A stretch of 64,000 nt of DNA from Selaginella tamariscina (taxonomy: Eukaryota > Streptophyta > Lycopodiopsida > Selaginellales > Selaginellaceae): contig PUQB01000364.1 of NCBI GenBank assembly GCA_003024785.1, positions 1 through 64,000 on the forward strand, written 5' to 3'. Shown here piece after piece: positions 1 through 10,333 of this stretch. Position 1 is the first letter of the stretch. Each line of letters begins with the position of its first letter. Below the pieces are notes generated by a model. The model was not told the DNA's origin and searched no databases. It saw nothing but the letters and a program-made list of their open reading frames with translations. Both the position numbers and the translations under genes were made by a program.

Positions 1-112
1 CCAGCTGGTATAGGCCTCCATAGCGAGCGCCACGTGCTACAAGCTGATTTTCTGAGTTGAGGAACCTCACAGCCGGCTCATCAAAACAGAGGTGAAAACC
101 AGCATCACAGAT

Positions 113-1246
113 TCACCCCACAGAGAGGAGTGTCTCTGTTAGCCGGGACATGGTAAACACCATCGATTGTCTTGATGGCTCCTTGCAGCTACACACGAAC
201 ACTGCCAACGCCCACCATCTTGAGCGAGGAGCCCTCCACTGAGTTGACCACGTCGGCTGTTGTGAGTAACCGATACGTGATGAACACCTCCTCAGAGGTG
301 TGGCGTGAAGATTGCTCCTGAATCGAGCCAAAGCACAGGGGACAGGATCTCCCTGTTCTTCGAGCCATGAACAATCGGGCCTCCTCGTCACGCGACCCTG
401 CGGCTGTTGCAGAGTCCGATTGCTCCCATTCTGAATCAACCGTGGTTGCTGACGAGGTGCCTGCTGCTGCCGCTGATTCCCTATTCGCCGAGGGCAATCA
501 CGGGCAAAGTGCCCCATCTGCTGGCACTCGTGGCAGGGCCCAATCTGTCGCTGGTTCTGCTGCCTTGGCTGCTGCATTCCACGCTGCTGCTGCTTCGTCA
601 CCACGGCGCTGCTCGTTGGCGTCTCCCACCGCGTCCGGCAAAGAGAGCTGTGTTCCCAGCAGCCAACTGAAGGCTTCAAGCCTCCTCATTCACAGCGAGA
701 CCATGTCCTCAAAGCTCTGCTTGGACAGATTGAGAAGAGTAGTCGCACTCCTCTGTACGCCTCAAGCAAGCCATTGAGAAAACAGCTTTCTGATCGCTCT
801 CGCTAGGGGTTGCCTTCACTTGAACCAGTTGAATCACAAGTCCCTTTAGACGGCTGACGAACTCAGTACCGTCTCGTTCGCTGCATCTTCAATCCGAAGA
901 ACTGTTGCTTCAGACTGAGCTCACTGGCAGTACAGATCCCCCAAATGAACGGACAAGGCCATCCCAGTTGTCCTTCGCTGGTTTTGTGAGGGCGATCAGG
1001 TCCACGAACTCCTGGCCCATCGCTAGAACCAATCGTGGTCAGCGCCTTGCGATCGCGGGCGTCCCAGGCAGCCTGCATTGCTGGGTCGGTTGTGGGACGG
1101 GCTTCTGTGCCATCACCACACCCAGTTGCCCTCTCGCATCAGCACCAGTTGGACCTTGATGCTCCATGTATGGAAGTTCGCTCCGTGAAGCGCTCCAAAA
1201 ATTTGTCCAGGAATTTATCCGTGGACACGGTTGAGGAAGAAGCCAT
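113..1246 (-). pseudogene. copia gag, frameshifted
   Basis: Structural capsid/nucleocapsid protein of the retrotransposon. The most plausible start is the ATG at 1246, 68 bases after the PBS, giving MASSSTVSTDKFLDKF and then an early stop. The frame continues in other phases through a WDARDRKALTTIG segment (about 1077-1030), as in UBN2-type copia gag. The last open stretch (679-113) has a CX2CX4HX4C zinc knuckle, CHECQQMGHFARDC, at residues 49-62, set in Gln/Arg-rich sequence as in nucleocapsid. At least three frame changes are needed to join the pieces, so it is dead or badly sequenced. Confidence 0.75.
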
Positions 1247-1313
1247 TAGTGCTTGATCAAGAGGCGATCAAAGACACTAACCTTGCGTGGCTTCAATTCC
1301 TTGCTAATTCCTA

Positions 1314-1325
1314 GCTCTGATACCA
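1314..1325 (-). promoter_or_regulatory. primer-binding site (initiator tRNA-Met)
   Basis: The minus strand reads TGGTATCAGAGC directly after the LTR end. This is the classic site that pairs with the 3' end of initiator Met-tRNA in plant copia elements. It fixes the element's orientation and the LTR inner edge. Confidence 0.9.
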
Positions 1326-1464
1326 TGTTGGAAAGGTTTGTGTGCTCAGATCCTCATAGCATTAAGAATGAATTTGGGTACATAGACAACGAACTATGAC
1401 GACGAAGAGACGTGACCCGTAGCCACATGGAGATCAATGTCAACGTTCAGTCAATCCGCTGACA
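1326..1464 (-). repeat. copia 5' LTR, 139 bp
   Basis: It runs TGTTGGAAAGG...CCGCTGACA, so it has TG...CA ends. The inner edge touches the Met PBS and the outer edge coincides with the point where UGT homology resumes. The length is short but within the range of small copia LTRs. Confidence 0.8.
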
Positions 1465-2024
1465 AAATACCAGTGGAAGTTGTTTCCTATGGAGAGGCTC
1501 AATGCCCGGAAGAAACGTGATCAGTGTGCTGTCTTTCGGATTAGCTGAGAAAGTTGCGACATATATGTTCATATGTTTATCTGTTTATACATATATACAA
1601 CTGACCGTAAACAGGAAGAAAGCCTTCAGAGACCAGTCGTGGAATATACGAGCAAATCACCTCCATGCGAGCGCGGTCCGTAAGCAATACAACTCTGGGA
1701 ATACACAAACTGTTGGCCAAGTCCTGTGTCCATCCCAGAAACCAATCAGAAATGATGCACCTGAGAGGAGTTTTCAAAGCTTGTAAAGCATGTTCCACAG
1801 CCTCTCTCAGCAGATGTGAGACTGGCAATGTGAGGTTCTCGGGCCTGGGAATCAAAACCAGGTCGATGTGTTCCTGTTGTAGCTTCAGTGAAGGCTTTGT
1901 GTAGTAATTTCTGTGAGTATGATTGTCACATTGAATCCTAGTGGAACTAATCTCCTCGAAAGCTCCACCATTGGATTGACATGGCCAGATTCAACCCATG
2001 GAATGACTGCAACATTCTTTCCAT
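1465..2024 (-). pseudogene. UDP-glycosyltransferase copy 1, exon 1 and start of exon 2
   Basis: Family 1 UGTs transfer sugar from a UDP-sugar to small molecules in the cytosol. This piece holds exon 1 (about 1606-2024, ATG at 2024, product starting MER...) and the first 80 bases of exon 2 (1465-1544), with a GT-AG intron at 1545-1605. Recognisable text includes CIISDWFLGWTQDLA and IPRLVSEGFLP, shared with the copies at 28-33 kb. The N-terminal frame is broken early. The rest of exon 2 and exon 3 are cut off by the copia LTR at 1464 and would lie outside the window. The stretch 1465-2030 is nearly identical to 31650-32050, so the duplication is recent. Confidence 0.8.
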
Positions 2025-2068
2025 AGCTGTGGTATTATAATCTCTAGAATATTCGTTATACATTTAAT

Positions 2069-2777
2069 CTAGAAACAAGAGGCAATCTCCTTGAAAGACA
2101 AGAGGTTCTTCTGGGACGAGCCACACGAAATGCACCTCTTACAATCCTCATCAGCTCTTTAGTTCTGCCTCTCATGTCAGCTCCACATCCATCCATCACC
2201 GCTCTAATCAACCCTCGATCTCCTCAACCGTCACTTGTGTCTTGGTCCCTCGGCCACCTTCTTCCCAATCTTCCACTTGTCCACCATAGCTGTTGCATTT
2301 ACATTCTGCTCTGCACCACAAGGCCAGCATATCGTGGGTACACCTGCACAGACACTCTCCATTGTAGAGTTCCATCCGCAGTGTGTGAAGAACGCTCCCA
2401 CCGACTCGTGCCTCACTTCTGTCTTGGTCCCTCGACCACCTTCTTCCCAATCTTCCACTTGTCCACCATAGCTGTTGCATTTACATTCTGCTCTGCACCA
2501 CAAGGCCAGCATATCGTGGGTACACCTGCACAGGCACTCTCCATTGTAGAGTTCCATCCGCAGTGTGTGAAGAACGCTCCCACTGACTCGTGCCTCAAAA
2601 CATGCAGCTGTACAAACAGCGCGTGTGTGTCTCTGTGGTGTTGTATATATGTTTATATTACCTGGGAAGCCCAATCCACCACCAAGCCTTGATCATCGAA
2701 TCTCTTAACAAGCTTTCAAAGAAATCCTCACTGGAATCCATGGCAAAGTTCCATATTATAGCCCATATAAACGGTTG
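2069..2777 (-). pseudogene. UDP-glycosyltransferase copy 2, end of exon 2 and exon 3
   Basis: Exon 3 (2069-2607) encodes the PSPG box ([10 protein letters not shown]...[14 protein letters not shown]), which binds the UDP-sugar. The intron is about 2608-2661 and contains a short GT repeat. The end of exon 2 (2662-2777) encodes the FLWAIRRNF-like segment in decayed form. Exon 3 contains a 182-bp tandem duplication that repeats the PSPG box and, not being a multiple of three, destroys the frame. The 5' half of the gene is missing: at 2777/2778 the sequence switches to a chromovirus. Stop TAG is at 2069-2071. Confidence 0.8.
2231..2594 (-). repeat. 182-bp tandem duplication in UGT exon 3
   Basis: Unit 1 is 2231-2412 and unit 2 is 2413-2594, nearly identical. 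Both encode the PSPG box. The other UGT copies have a single unit, so this is a local duplication. Confidence 0.9.
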
Positions 2778-5700
2778 AGAAGCTCTCGCTAAAATTTAGA
2801 CATGAATTGTGAGCCTCGATTAGAAACAATGCTCTCAGGAAGATCATGACATAAGAACACTTCACATATCACCAAATCAGCAATTGTTTGGCATGTAGCC
2901 GTTTGTTACATGGTAAGAAATGAGTTTGTTTGGTGAAATGGTTAACTGTCACAAGAACTACATCAAATCCACAAGGAGGAAGATTTGTGAGGAAATCCTT
3001 ATAAATGGATCTCTAAGGAGCAGAGAGAACATGAAGAGAACGAAGAAGACTAGAGGGTGCATGATGAAACATCTTTGACATGTTGCAGGTGTTATAACTC
3101 CGTACAAACTTTTCCATAAAACCTCACAATCCAAGCCACCAATAGTTACAACTCAACTGTGTTGGTCACACCAAAATGTTTTGTAACCTGGGTATCATAA
3201 AAATCCTGTATCACACGAGTCCTGTAAACACCAATATGAATGTACATAGTCCGTCCTGTATGGCAAACAACTTGTAGTTTATACAGGAATTGGAGGAAGA
3301 GGAGCTTGTGATGTCAGGATTAATGTGTGAGGACACATTCTTTGCCAAGTCGTCTGTAGCCAATTGTAAATGGATGTCATGTAGGAGTGTTGAATCTGCT
3401 GAAACCTGATGAACATGTAGTGTCGCAAGCCGAAATCGATCAGGACCTAACAACACTTGCTTTTGACAGTTATATGTAGGATCGCCTGGGCCGCTTTGCC
3501 ATTCCGAAAACCAAGTTTGTAGATGATGACAAAAATCAAAACGTGATAGGAATTCCACCCACCTAGCCTGTCACAGATTGAGAACTTGAGCCATTTGAAG
3601 AAACTCCAGGTTCTTGTGATCCGTAAGAATTTGTACAAAATGTGCAGCACTTCCAAGAACTCCTCAACAAATCCACAATGGCCTTGAATTCCTTGTCATG
3701 AATCTCGTAATTAATCTTTGCCGAAAGGAATTTACGTGAGTGAAAGGCTACAAAATGGAGTAATTTGTCATTTTCAACTTGTGATAAGATAGAACTTACT
3801 GCAAAGTTCGAAGCATCTGCTTTAATGAAGAAGGGACAAGAAGGATCAGGATGTGCCAAAATTGGAACTATCGTGAAGGTGTGCTTGAGTGCTGTGAATG
3901 CATATTCCGCCTTATCGGACCAAGATAAATCCCTTGTGTGTTTGGTGAGTTCCGCGAGTGGAAGTACACGCTTGGAGAAGTTTTGTATGAATCGCCTGTA
4001 GAAGTTTGCAAAGCCAAGAAAACATTATACATCTTGTACAGACTTGGGCCTCTACCACTCCACGATAGTCTTCACCTTGTGCATGTCCATGGAAACGTCA
4101 ACAGGAGAGATGATGTAGCCCAAGAATTCTATAGTATCCCTATCAAAAAGACACTTCTCCAACTTTGCACACAGGCCATGCTCGTGAAGCTTTTGTAGAA
4201 CTAGTTGTGTATACTTGTCATGTGCCGCCTAGTCCTTAGAGAAAATCAAAATGTCATCGAGGTAGATCACCACAAACTGATTTAAAAAGTCGCGAAAGAT
4301 GTCATTCACCATGTGTTGGAACACGATTGGGGCATTTGTAAGTTCGAAAGGCATCACCGTGTACTCGAAATGTTCATACCTTGTACGAAAGGCAGTCTTC
4401 CACTCATCGCCTGGACGAATCTGTACAAGATTGTAGGCCCCTCATAAGTCAATCCTCGTAGCCGATCGAGAAGTTCCGGGATCAATGGCAATGGGTATCA
4501 GTTCTGGATGGTGACTCGATTCAAACCCCTGTAATCCACAACCAAATGCAAACTCCCATCTTTTTTCTTGATAAAGAAGATAGGTGCTCATGCAAGGGAC
4601 TTTAAGTGATGAATGAAGCCGGATGCCAAATTGTCCTTGATGTACTGGCGAAGAACCTCCAATTCTGTAAGTGACATGGTATAAATTAGTCCAAATGGTG
4701 GAGTCTTCCCTCCGTAAGGTCGATAGGATAGTCAAAAAACTTATGAATAGGAAGAATTACAGCCTTGTGCTTATCAAAAGAGTCTTTAAAGGAGTGATAC
4801 TTGGATGGCAAGGAAGAAGTAGAAGAAGGAGAAGGGGATTGAAAAACAGGAGAGTCAGATACATGAAAGGTAGAAGAGGACGTAGGGGTTACTTGAAAAG
4901 CAAAGAGATGAAAAGGAGCAGGATCATACATATTAGTGGTAAGAACTCGAATAGGAGAAGGAGGGAGCTGTGAATGAAAAAAAAGAAAGAATCTTGGGGA
5001 TGGAACATAAGCAGAGTAATGAAAAGAGGCAGGATTAGAGAAAACCTGTGCTGATGTTGACAAGTGTACAGAATTGTAAGAATCCTGTACATAAGTTTGT
5101 GAATGCACAAGAGTGAGGAAAGCCTATGAATGTGCTGATGAACTGATAGGAGGTGGATCCTGTTGAGGAGGAACCTTCGACATTAATACAAGATTGGAAG
5201 AACCCTGTACTGGAATTCATGAACTTACAGGAGTTAAGAGAGCATGTGGATGTTTTGATGAACTAACATGAGGTGAATCCTGTCGAGGAGGAATCTTCAA
5301 CACTGATATAGGAATAGGCACAGTTAATTATGTAGCTTGTAAGGTACACTAAGGTCATATTCTGCACACAGTAAGGTACAGGATTAATCTTGGCTACCAG
5401 AGAGGAAAACATGAACATCCTAGACTTTCAGTCGATCTGAGGATTTGCAATCACGAATCATGACATGCCTAAAATAATGAAAGTTGTCTGAGTCTTGATC
5501 AAGTTGAAGGAAATCGAACAGTTGAATGTGCCATGAATGCAAGAGAGAGGTGTGGTAGCATGGGTAATTGCGCCAAATACAATCAAACGACCATTTGCAA
5601 CCTCTACATGAACTGCACGCTTCAACTTCACCACCAGAATGCCATGCTGAATTGCAAAAGTGTCATTCATAAAGCATGCATTTGCACCAGTGTTCAACAG

Positions 5701-5812
5701 GGCAAACTCCTTGAGCTCTCGATTATTAAGGCGAATGTGTACAGGAAATGGAAATGTGTACCAATGGCCTACACCTACGTCCAACTTCGCAGCTACTAGA
5801 CAAAGTGGACAT
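2778..5812 (-). mobile_element. old degenerate Ty3/gypsy chromovirus, pol part (left fragment)
   Basis: It aligns along its whole length with the younger chromovirus at 5813-12070 but is full of stops and frameshifts. Minus-strand order: protease (about 5784-5458), linker (about 5400-4735), reverse transcriptase (about 4735-3880), RNase H (about 3859-3470), start of integrase. The protease active-site motif reads NTGA instead of DTGA. The left end is truncated inside integrase at the UGT junction, so the 3' LTR is gone. On the right it is interrupted by the younger element and resumes at 12071. Confidence 0.85.
5458..5784 (-). pseudogene. aspartic protease remnant of old chromovirus
   Basis: The open stretch of 108 codons contains ALLNTGANACFMNDT, matching ALLDTGANACFMDDT in the younger element near 10250-10300. 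The catalytic Asp has become Asn. It ends shortly after a FIILGMS segment, the usual hydrophobic-Gly motif of retroviral-type proteases. Retroviral-type proteases cut the Gag-Pol polyprotein; this one should be inactive. Confidence 0.75.
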
Positions 5813-6417
5813 TGTCAAGCCACGATCCAGGAACCAGGAAGGGAACAGGATTCCAAGGACAGGAAGGCCTGACTCAGGAACAGGACCAGGACAGGAACTG
5901 GAAATAGGAACAGGACGGATCTAAGAGCAAGACAGGATCAGGATAGGATCCGGGAGCAAGACAGGAACAGGACAGGATCCCGGAGCAGGATAGGATCCAG
6001 GGCAGGACAGGAAAGGAGCGAGACAGGAACAGGACAGGAAACAAGAAAAAAAGACAAGATTGATCGTAGTAAGACTGGTGTTGATAGTAACTGATTGTAC
6101 AACAATTAGGTCGGAGCTTTTATGCTCACAACTCCAAGAGCTAATCTAGGCATGCATGCAAAAGTGGTTGCATGCATGCAAAAGTGATTGCATGCATGCA
6201 GAGGCTAAGATGAGTCCACATGTCCCTTATCCTCTAGGCATATCCTGTGGCATATCCTGTAGGAATATCCTGCAACCGAATCCTGTGTCCGGAATCCTGG
6301 TAGGAATATCCTGTAGGAAAATCCTGCAACCCATATCCTGTATCCGGAATCCTGTAGGAAAGTCCTGCAACCCATGTCCTGTATCCGGAATCCTGTATTC
6401 TGTATCGGGTCGTGACA
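5813..6417 (-). repeat. chromovirus 3' LTR, 605 bp
   Basis: Ends are TGTC...GACA. The first part is rich in GGAACAGGAC-like short repeats. The middle has three spaced GCATGCATGCA blocks (about 6150-6200). The last part is a series of ATCCTGTA/CCGGAATCC repeats. It pairs with 11463-12070. Confidence 0.92.
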
Positions 6418-6429
6418 GCACCTCCTCCC
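6418..6429 (-). promoter_or_regulatory. polypurine tract of the chromovirus
   Basis: The minus strand reads GGGAGGAGGTGC directly upstream of the 3' LTR, in the position where plus-strand DNA synthesis is primed. Confidence 0.7.
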
Positions 6430-7370
6430 TAAAGACGAGTTCCACGAGTCTTGGGACCTGGTTTAGCAGGATAATGCCGATGGAAGGCAGCAACCTTGGA
6501 AGAAGCATGGAGTAAGTTGGATGCAGGTTCCCAAGTGCGATCAGTAGGCAGGTACCCTTTCCAATCCACCAAGTATTGGAGTTGGTGACGATGAAGACGA
6601 GAGTCAAGGATGGCTGCGACTTCGTACTCAGGTTCCGTGTCAATGACCACAGGAGGGGGAGGAGAAGAAACACGACCGGGAAGAGAAGAAGGATGATACG
6701 GCTCCAACAAAGAGGTGTGAAACACAGGATGAAGTTTCACCGTGGATGGTAACTCGAGTCGGAAAGCTACAGGATTTACCTCCGCCACGATCCTATAAGG
6801 GCCCAATCGTTGAAAATCCAACTTAGAAGAAGGCCTGTTGGTGCGAATGTGTCGACGAAGAAGCCACACGATCACCAATCTTGTATGCAGGTGCCGGCTG
6901 ACGGTGAGCATCAGCATGATGCTTGTATCGTTCCTGTGCCTGTTGAAGATGAACCTGGAGATCATCCTGTACCTGCCGAAGATGCTGAAGACGATCCTGT
7001 ACTGCAGGAGCGGAAGAAGGAGAAGCGGGAGGAGCAAAGTCAAAACGTGGATGGTGGCCTGTAAGAGCAAAGAAGGTGTCTGTCCTGTAGATGCGTGGAT
7101 GGAGTTGTTGTAGGCAAACTCCGCCATTGGAAGGAGGTCCAACCAGTTGTCCTGCTGGTAACTGATGAAGCAACGAAGATACTGTTCTAAGGTCTGAATT
7201 GTGCGTTCGGACTGCCCATCGGTTTGTGGGTGATATCCTGAAGAAAGATCCGCTTTGACCTGTAGACTCCGAAGAAGCTCTCGCCAAAACTTGGACATGA
7301 ATTGTGGACCTCGATCGGAAACAATGCTCTCAGGAAGACCATGATGTCGGAACACCTCGCGGATCACCAA
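6429..7370 (-). CDS. integrase C-terminal half with chromodomain (frameshifted)
   Basis: The open frame of 313 codons continues integrase after a frame change near 7370. Residue 19 onwards reads SDRGPQFMSKFW (second catalytic Asp), then GYHPQTDGQSERT (catalytic Glu near residue 55). About residues 105-180 are out of phase; the correct frame for that part is open at 6823-7287 (KIGDRV), so two compensating indels are present. It returns to the right frame at LGPYRI (GPY/F module) and ends with a chromodomain near residues 240-295, including YLVDWKGYLPTDRTWEP. In chromoviruses this domain binds modified histone tails and directs insertion. The stop abuts the polypurine tract. Confidence 0.85.
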   Translation of the reverse strand: MVIREVFRHHGLPESIVSDRGPQFMSKFWRELLRSLQVKADLSSGYHPQTDGQSERTIQTLEQYLRCFISYQQDNWLDLLPMAEFAYNNSIHASTGQTPSLLLQATIHVLTLLLPLLLLPLLQYRIVFSIFGRYRMISRFIFNRHRNDTSIMLMLTVSRHLHTRLVIVWLLRRHIRTNRPSSKLDFQRLGPYRIVAEVNPVAFRLELPSTVKLHPVFHTSLLEPYHPSSLPGRVSSPPPPVVIDTEPEYEVAAILDSRLHRHQLQYLVDWKGYLPTDRTWEPASNLLHASSKVAAFHRHYPAKPGPKTRGTRL

Positions 7371-9775
7371 CTCGGCAGTTGTCTGACCTGTAGCTGTCTT
7401 GTTGCAGGGTAGGAAATGAGCCTGCTTGGTGAAACGGTCAACACCACAAGAACTGCATCAAATCCACGAGAAGGAGGAAGATCTGTGAGGAAATCCATAG
7501 AAATGGATCTCCAAGGAGCAGACGGAACAGGAAGAGGACGAAGAAGACCAGAGGGTGCATGATGAGGCATCTTCGACCTGCTACAAGTGTCACAACTCCG
7601 TACAAACCTCTCCACAAAACCTCGCAACCCAGGCCACCAATAGTTGCGAGTCACCAACTCCACTGTCTTGGCCACACCAAAATGTCCTGTAGCCGGGGTA
7701 TCATGACAATCCTGTACCACGCGAGTCCTGGAAATACCAACAGGAACGTACAGGAGACCTTCCCGGTACAGGAGTCCATCCTGTATGGTGAACAGGTTGT
7801 AGTCTGGACGGGAACTGGAGGAAGAGGAACTTGCAACGTCAGGATGAATGTGTGAGAACACATTCTTTGCCAAGTCGTCTGTAGCCAACTGCGAACGGAC
7901 GTCCTGTAGGAGTGTTGAATTTGCTGGAGCCTGATGAACCTGCAATGCCGCAAGCCGGAAACGATCAGGACCCAACAACACTTGCCTTTGACCGTCAAAT
8001 GCAGGATCGCCCGGGCTTGGTGCAAGGTAAGAGCGCCTAGACAATGCGTCCGCCTTGCCATTCCGAAAGCCGGGCCTGTAGACGATGACGAAGTCAAAAC
8101 GTGATAGGAACTCTGCCCACCTAGCCTGTCGCCGACTGAGGACCCGAGCCGTTTGAAAGTACTCCAGGTTCTTGTGATCCGTAAGAACTTGTACAGGATG
8201 TGCAGCACCTTCCAGGAAATGCCGCCACTCCTCAAACGAATCCACAATGGCCTTGAGTTCCTTGTCATGAATCTCGTAGTTGATCTCCGCCGACAGGAAC
8301 TTACGAGAGTGAAAAGCTACAGGATGAAGCAACTTGTCCTCTCCAACTTGCGATAGCACGGATCCTACTGCAAAATCCGAGGCATCTGCTTCAATGAAGA
8401 AAGGATGAGAAGGGTCAGGATGTGCTAAAATCGGAGCTGTCGTGAAAACGTCCTTGAGTGTTGTGAACGCGTGTTCCGCCTTGTCGGACCAAGAGAAAAG
8501 TCCTGTGCGCTTGGTGAGTTCTGTGAGTGGAAGTACACGCTTGGAGAAGTCCTGTATGAACCGCCTGTAGAAGTTTGCAAAGCCAAGGAAACATTGTACA
8601 TCTCGTACCGACTTGGGCCTCTCCCACTCCACGATGGTCTTCACCTTGTGCATGTCCATGGAAACGCCAGCAGGAGAGACGATGTAGCCCAAGAACTCCA
8701 CCGAATCCCTATCGAAAAAACACTTCTCCAACTTCGCGTACAGGCCATGCTCGCGAAGCAAAACTAGTCGTACATGCTTGTCATGTGCCGCCTGGTCCTT
8801 GGAGAAAATCAAGATGTCGTCGAGGTAGATCACCACAAACTGGTCCAAGAAGTCACGGAAAATGTCGTTCACCATGTGTTGGAACACAGCTGGGGCATTG
8901 GTAAGGCCGAAAGGCATTACCGTGTACTCAAAATGTCCATACCTTGTACGAAAGGCAGTCTTCCACTCATCGCCGGGACGAATCCGTACAAGGTTGTAGG
9001 CTCCTCGTAAGTCGATCTTCGTGAACACCTTTGCTCCTCGCAGCCGATCGAGAAGTTCCGGGATCAATGGCAACGGGTACCGATTCCGAATGGTGACTTG
9101 ATTCAAACCCCTGTAGTCCACAACCAAACGTAAACTCCCATCCTTCTTCTTGACAAAGAAGATAGGAGCTCCTGCAGGGGACTTTGAGTGACGAATGAAG
9201 CCGGATGCCAAGTTGTCCTCGATGTACTGACGAAGAACCTCCAACTCTGTGGGTGACAATGCATAAATCGGTCCGAATGGTGGAGTCTTTCCTTCCGCAA
9301 GATCAATAGGACAGTCGTAGGACCTGTGAACAGGAAGAACTGCAGCCTTGTGCTTGTCAAAAACGTCCTTAAAGTCGTGGTACTTGGATGGTAGGGAAGA
9401 AGGAGGAGAAGGAGAAGGAGAAGGAGAAAAAACAGGGGAGTCGGATACAGGAAAGGTAGAAGAGGACGTAGGAGTTACTTGAAAGGCAAAGGTGGAAGGG
9501 AGCAGGATCAATGGCGAGTTCATGCATGGTAGTAGTAAGAACTCGAGGGAGAAGGAGGGAGCTGTGACTGAAAAAAGAGGAAGGATCTTGGGGGATGGAA
9601 CAGAAGCAGGGTAACAGAAAGAAGCAGGATTGGAAAAAACCTGTGTGGGTGATGAGTGTACAGGATTGGAAGAATCCTGTACAGGAGTCCGTGGTTGCGC
9701 AAGAGTGGAAGAAGCCTGCGAATGTGCTGACGAATCAACAGGAGGTGAATCATGTTGAGGAGGAACCTTCGACAC
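7364..9775 (-). CDS. chromovirus Pol: reverse transcriptase, RNase H, integrase N-terminal half
   Basis: This is the longest open frame in the window (803 codons). A Ser/Pro-rich linker (1-150) is followed by reverse transcriptase (about 160-370) with the VIYLDD catalytic motif at 315-320 and VMPFGLTNAPAVFQ before it. RNase H (about 455-580) starts at FFIEADASDFAVG and ends at NGKADALSRR. The integrase zinc finger has C728/C731 (SCDTC) and the first catalytic Asp is in SMDFLTDLP near 761. The frame is lost about 25 residues later; the rest lies at 6429-7370. The upstream methionine is arbitrary, since the protein is normally part of a Gag-Pol polyprotein that starts in gag. Confidence 0.92.
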   Translation of the reverse strand: MSKVPPQHDSPPVDSSAHSQASSTLAQPRTPVQDSSNPVHSSPTQVFSNPASFCYPASVPSPKILPLFSVTAPSFSLEFLLLPCMNSPLILLPSTFAFQVTPTSSSTFPVSDSPVFSPSPSPSPPSSLPSKYHDFKDVFDKHKAAVLPVHRSYDCPIDLAEGKTPPFGPIYALSPTELEVLRQYIEDNLASGFIRHSKSPAGAPIFFVKKKDGSLRLVVDYRGLNQVTIRNRYPLPLIPELLDRLRGAKVFTKIDLRGAYNLVRIRPGDEWKTAFRTRYGHFEYTVMPFGLTNAPAVFQHMVNDIFRDFLDQFVVIYLDDILIFSKDQAAHDKHVRLVLLREHGLYAKLEKCFFDRDSVEFLGYIVSPAGVSMDMHKVKTIVEWERPKSVRDVQCFLGFANFYRRFIQDFSKRVLPLTELTKRTGLFSWSDKAEHAFTTLKDVFTTAPILAHPDPSHPFFIEADASDFAVGSVLSQVGEDKLLHPVAFHSRKFLSAEINYEIHDKELKAIVDSFEEWRHFLEGAAHPVQVLTDHKNLEYFQTARVLSRRQARWAEFLSRFDFVIVYRPGFRNGKADALSRRSYLAPSPGDPAFDGQRQVLLGPDRFRLAALQVHQAPANSTLLQDVRSQLATDDLAKNVFSHIHPDVASSSSSSSRPDYNLFTIQDGLLYREGLLYVPVGISRTRVVQDCHDTPATGHFGVAKTVELVTRNYWWPGLRGFVERFVRSCDTCSRSKMPHHAPSGLLRPLPVPSAPWRSISMDFLTDLPPSRGFDAVLVVLTVSPSRLISYPATRQLQVRQLPSW

Positions 9776-10330
9776 TAATACAGGATTGGAAGAACCCTGT
9801 ACAGGACACCGTGTACTTACAGGAGTGGAGAGAGCCTGCAGATCTGAGGAACTGATATGAGGTGAGTCCTGTCGAGGAGGGTCTTCAACACTGGTACAGG
9901 AACAGGCACGGTCAATCCTGTAGCTTGTCTGCCTCAGATACTAAGGATGTATCCTGCACGCAGGAAGGTACAGGATTGATCTTAGCAGTTGGAGAGGAAA
10001 CGTGAGCGTCCCTAGACCTCCAGTCGATCTGCGGATTTGCAACAACGAACCATGGCTGCCCAAAATTGATGGGAGTCGACCGAGTCTTGATCAAGTTGAA
10101 GGAAATTGAACAGTTGAATGTGCCATACCTGCAGGAGAGAGGTCAGTAGCATGGGTAAGCATGAGGCAATTAGACGCCATCGGCCACCTCTACAGGAACT
10201 GCACGCTTCAACTTCACCACCGAAATACCATATTGAGTTGCAACGTGTCATCCATGAAGCATGCATTTGCACCAGTGTCTAACAAGGCAAACTCCATGAG
10301 CTTCTCGATATTAAGATGAATGTGTACAGG
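9776..10330 (-). pseudogene. aspartic protease region of the chromovirus, frameshifted
   Basis: Between gag and the reverse transcriptase frame the minus strand encodes ALLDTGANACFMDDT (about 10300-10250), the retroviral-type protease active site with intact DTGA. The flanking frame is broken by indels. Its job is to cut the Gag-Pol polyprotein. Confidence 0.7.
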
Positions 10331-10333
10331 AAC

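Larger units (their letters stand above)
1..1464 (-). mobile_element. Ty1/copia retrotransposon, 5' part (LTR, PBS, gag); pol lies outside the window
   Basis: Read on the minus strand this is the 5' end of a copia element: LTR at 1326-1464, primer-binding site at 1314-1325, gag start at 1246, zinc knuckle near 494-535. Pol would continue leftwards beyond base 1. On the right, sequence homologous to the UGT copy at 31650 begins exactly after the LTR's terminal CA, so the element sits inside a UGT gene and the insertion point is well defined. The expected 5-bp target duplication on this side would be AAATA (1465-1469); its partner is off the window. Gag is broken by frameshifts. Confidence 0.85.

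Noticed and set aside
2174-2692. Plus-strand open frames over the UGT exons (also at 28262-28558 and 32277-33101)
   Set aside because: Antisense shadows of the minus-strand UGT exons; the minus strand has the family motifs and the splice sites.
4671-4973. Basic Arg/Lys-rich plus-strand frame
   Set aside because: Antisense of the Ser/Pro-rich linker of the old chromovirus; no independent support.
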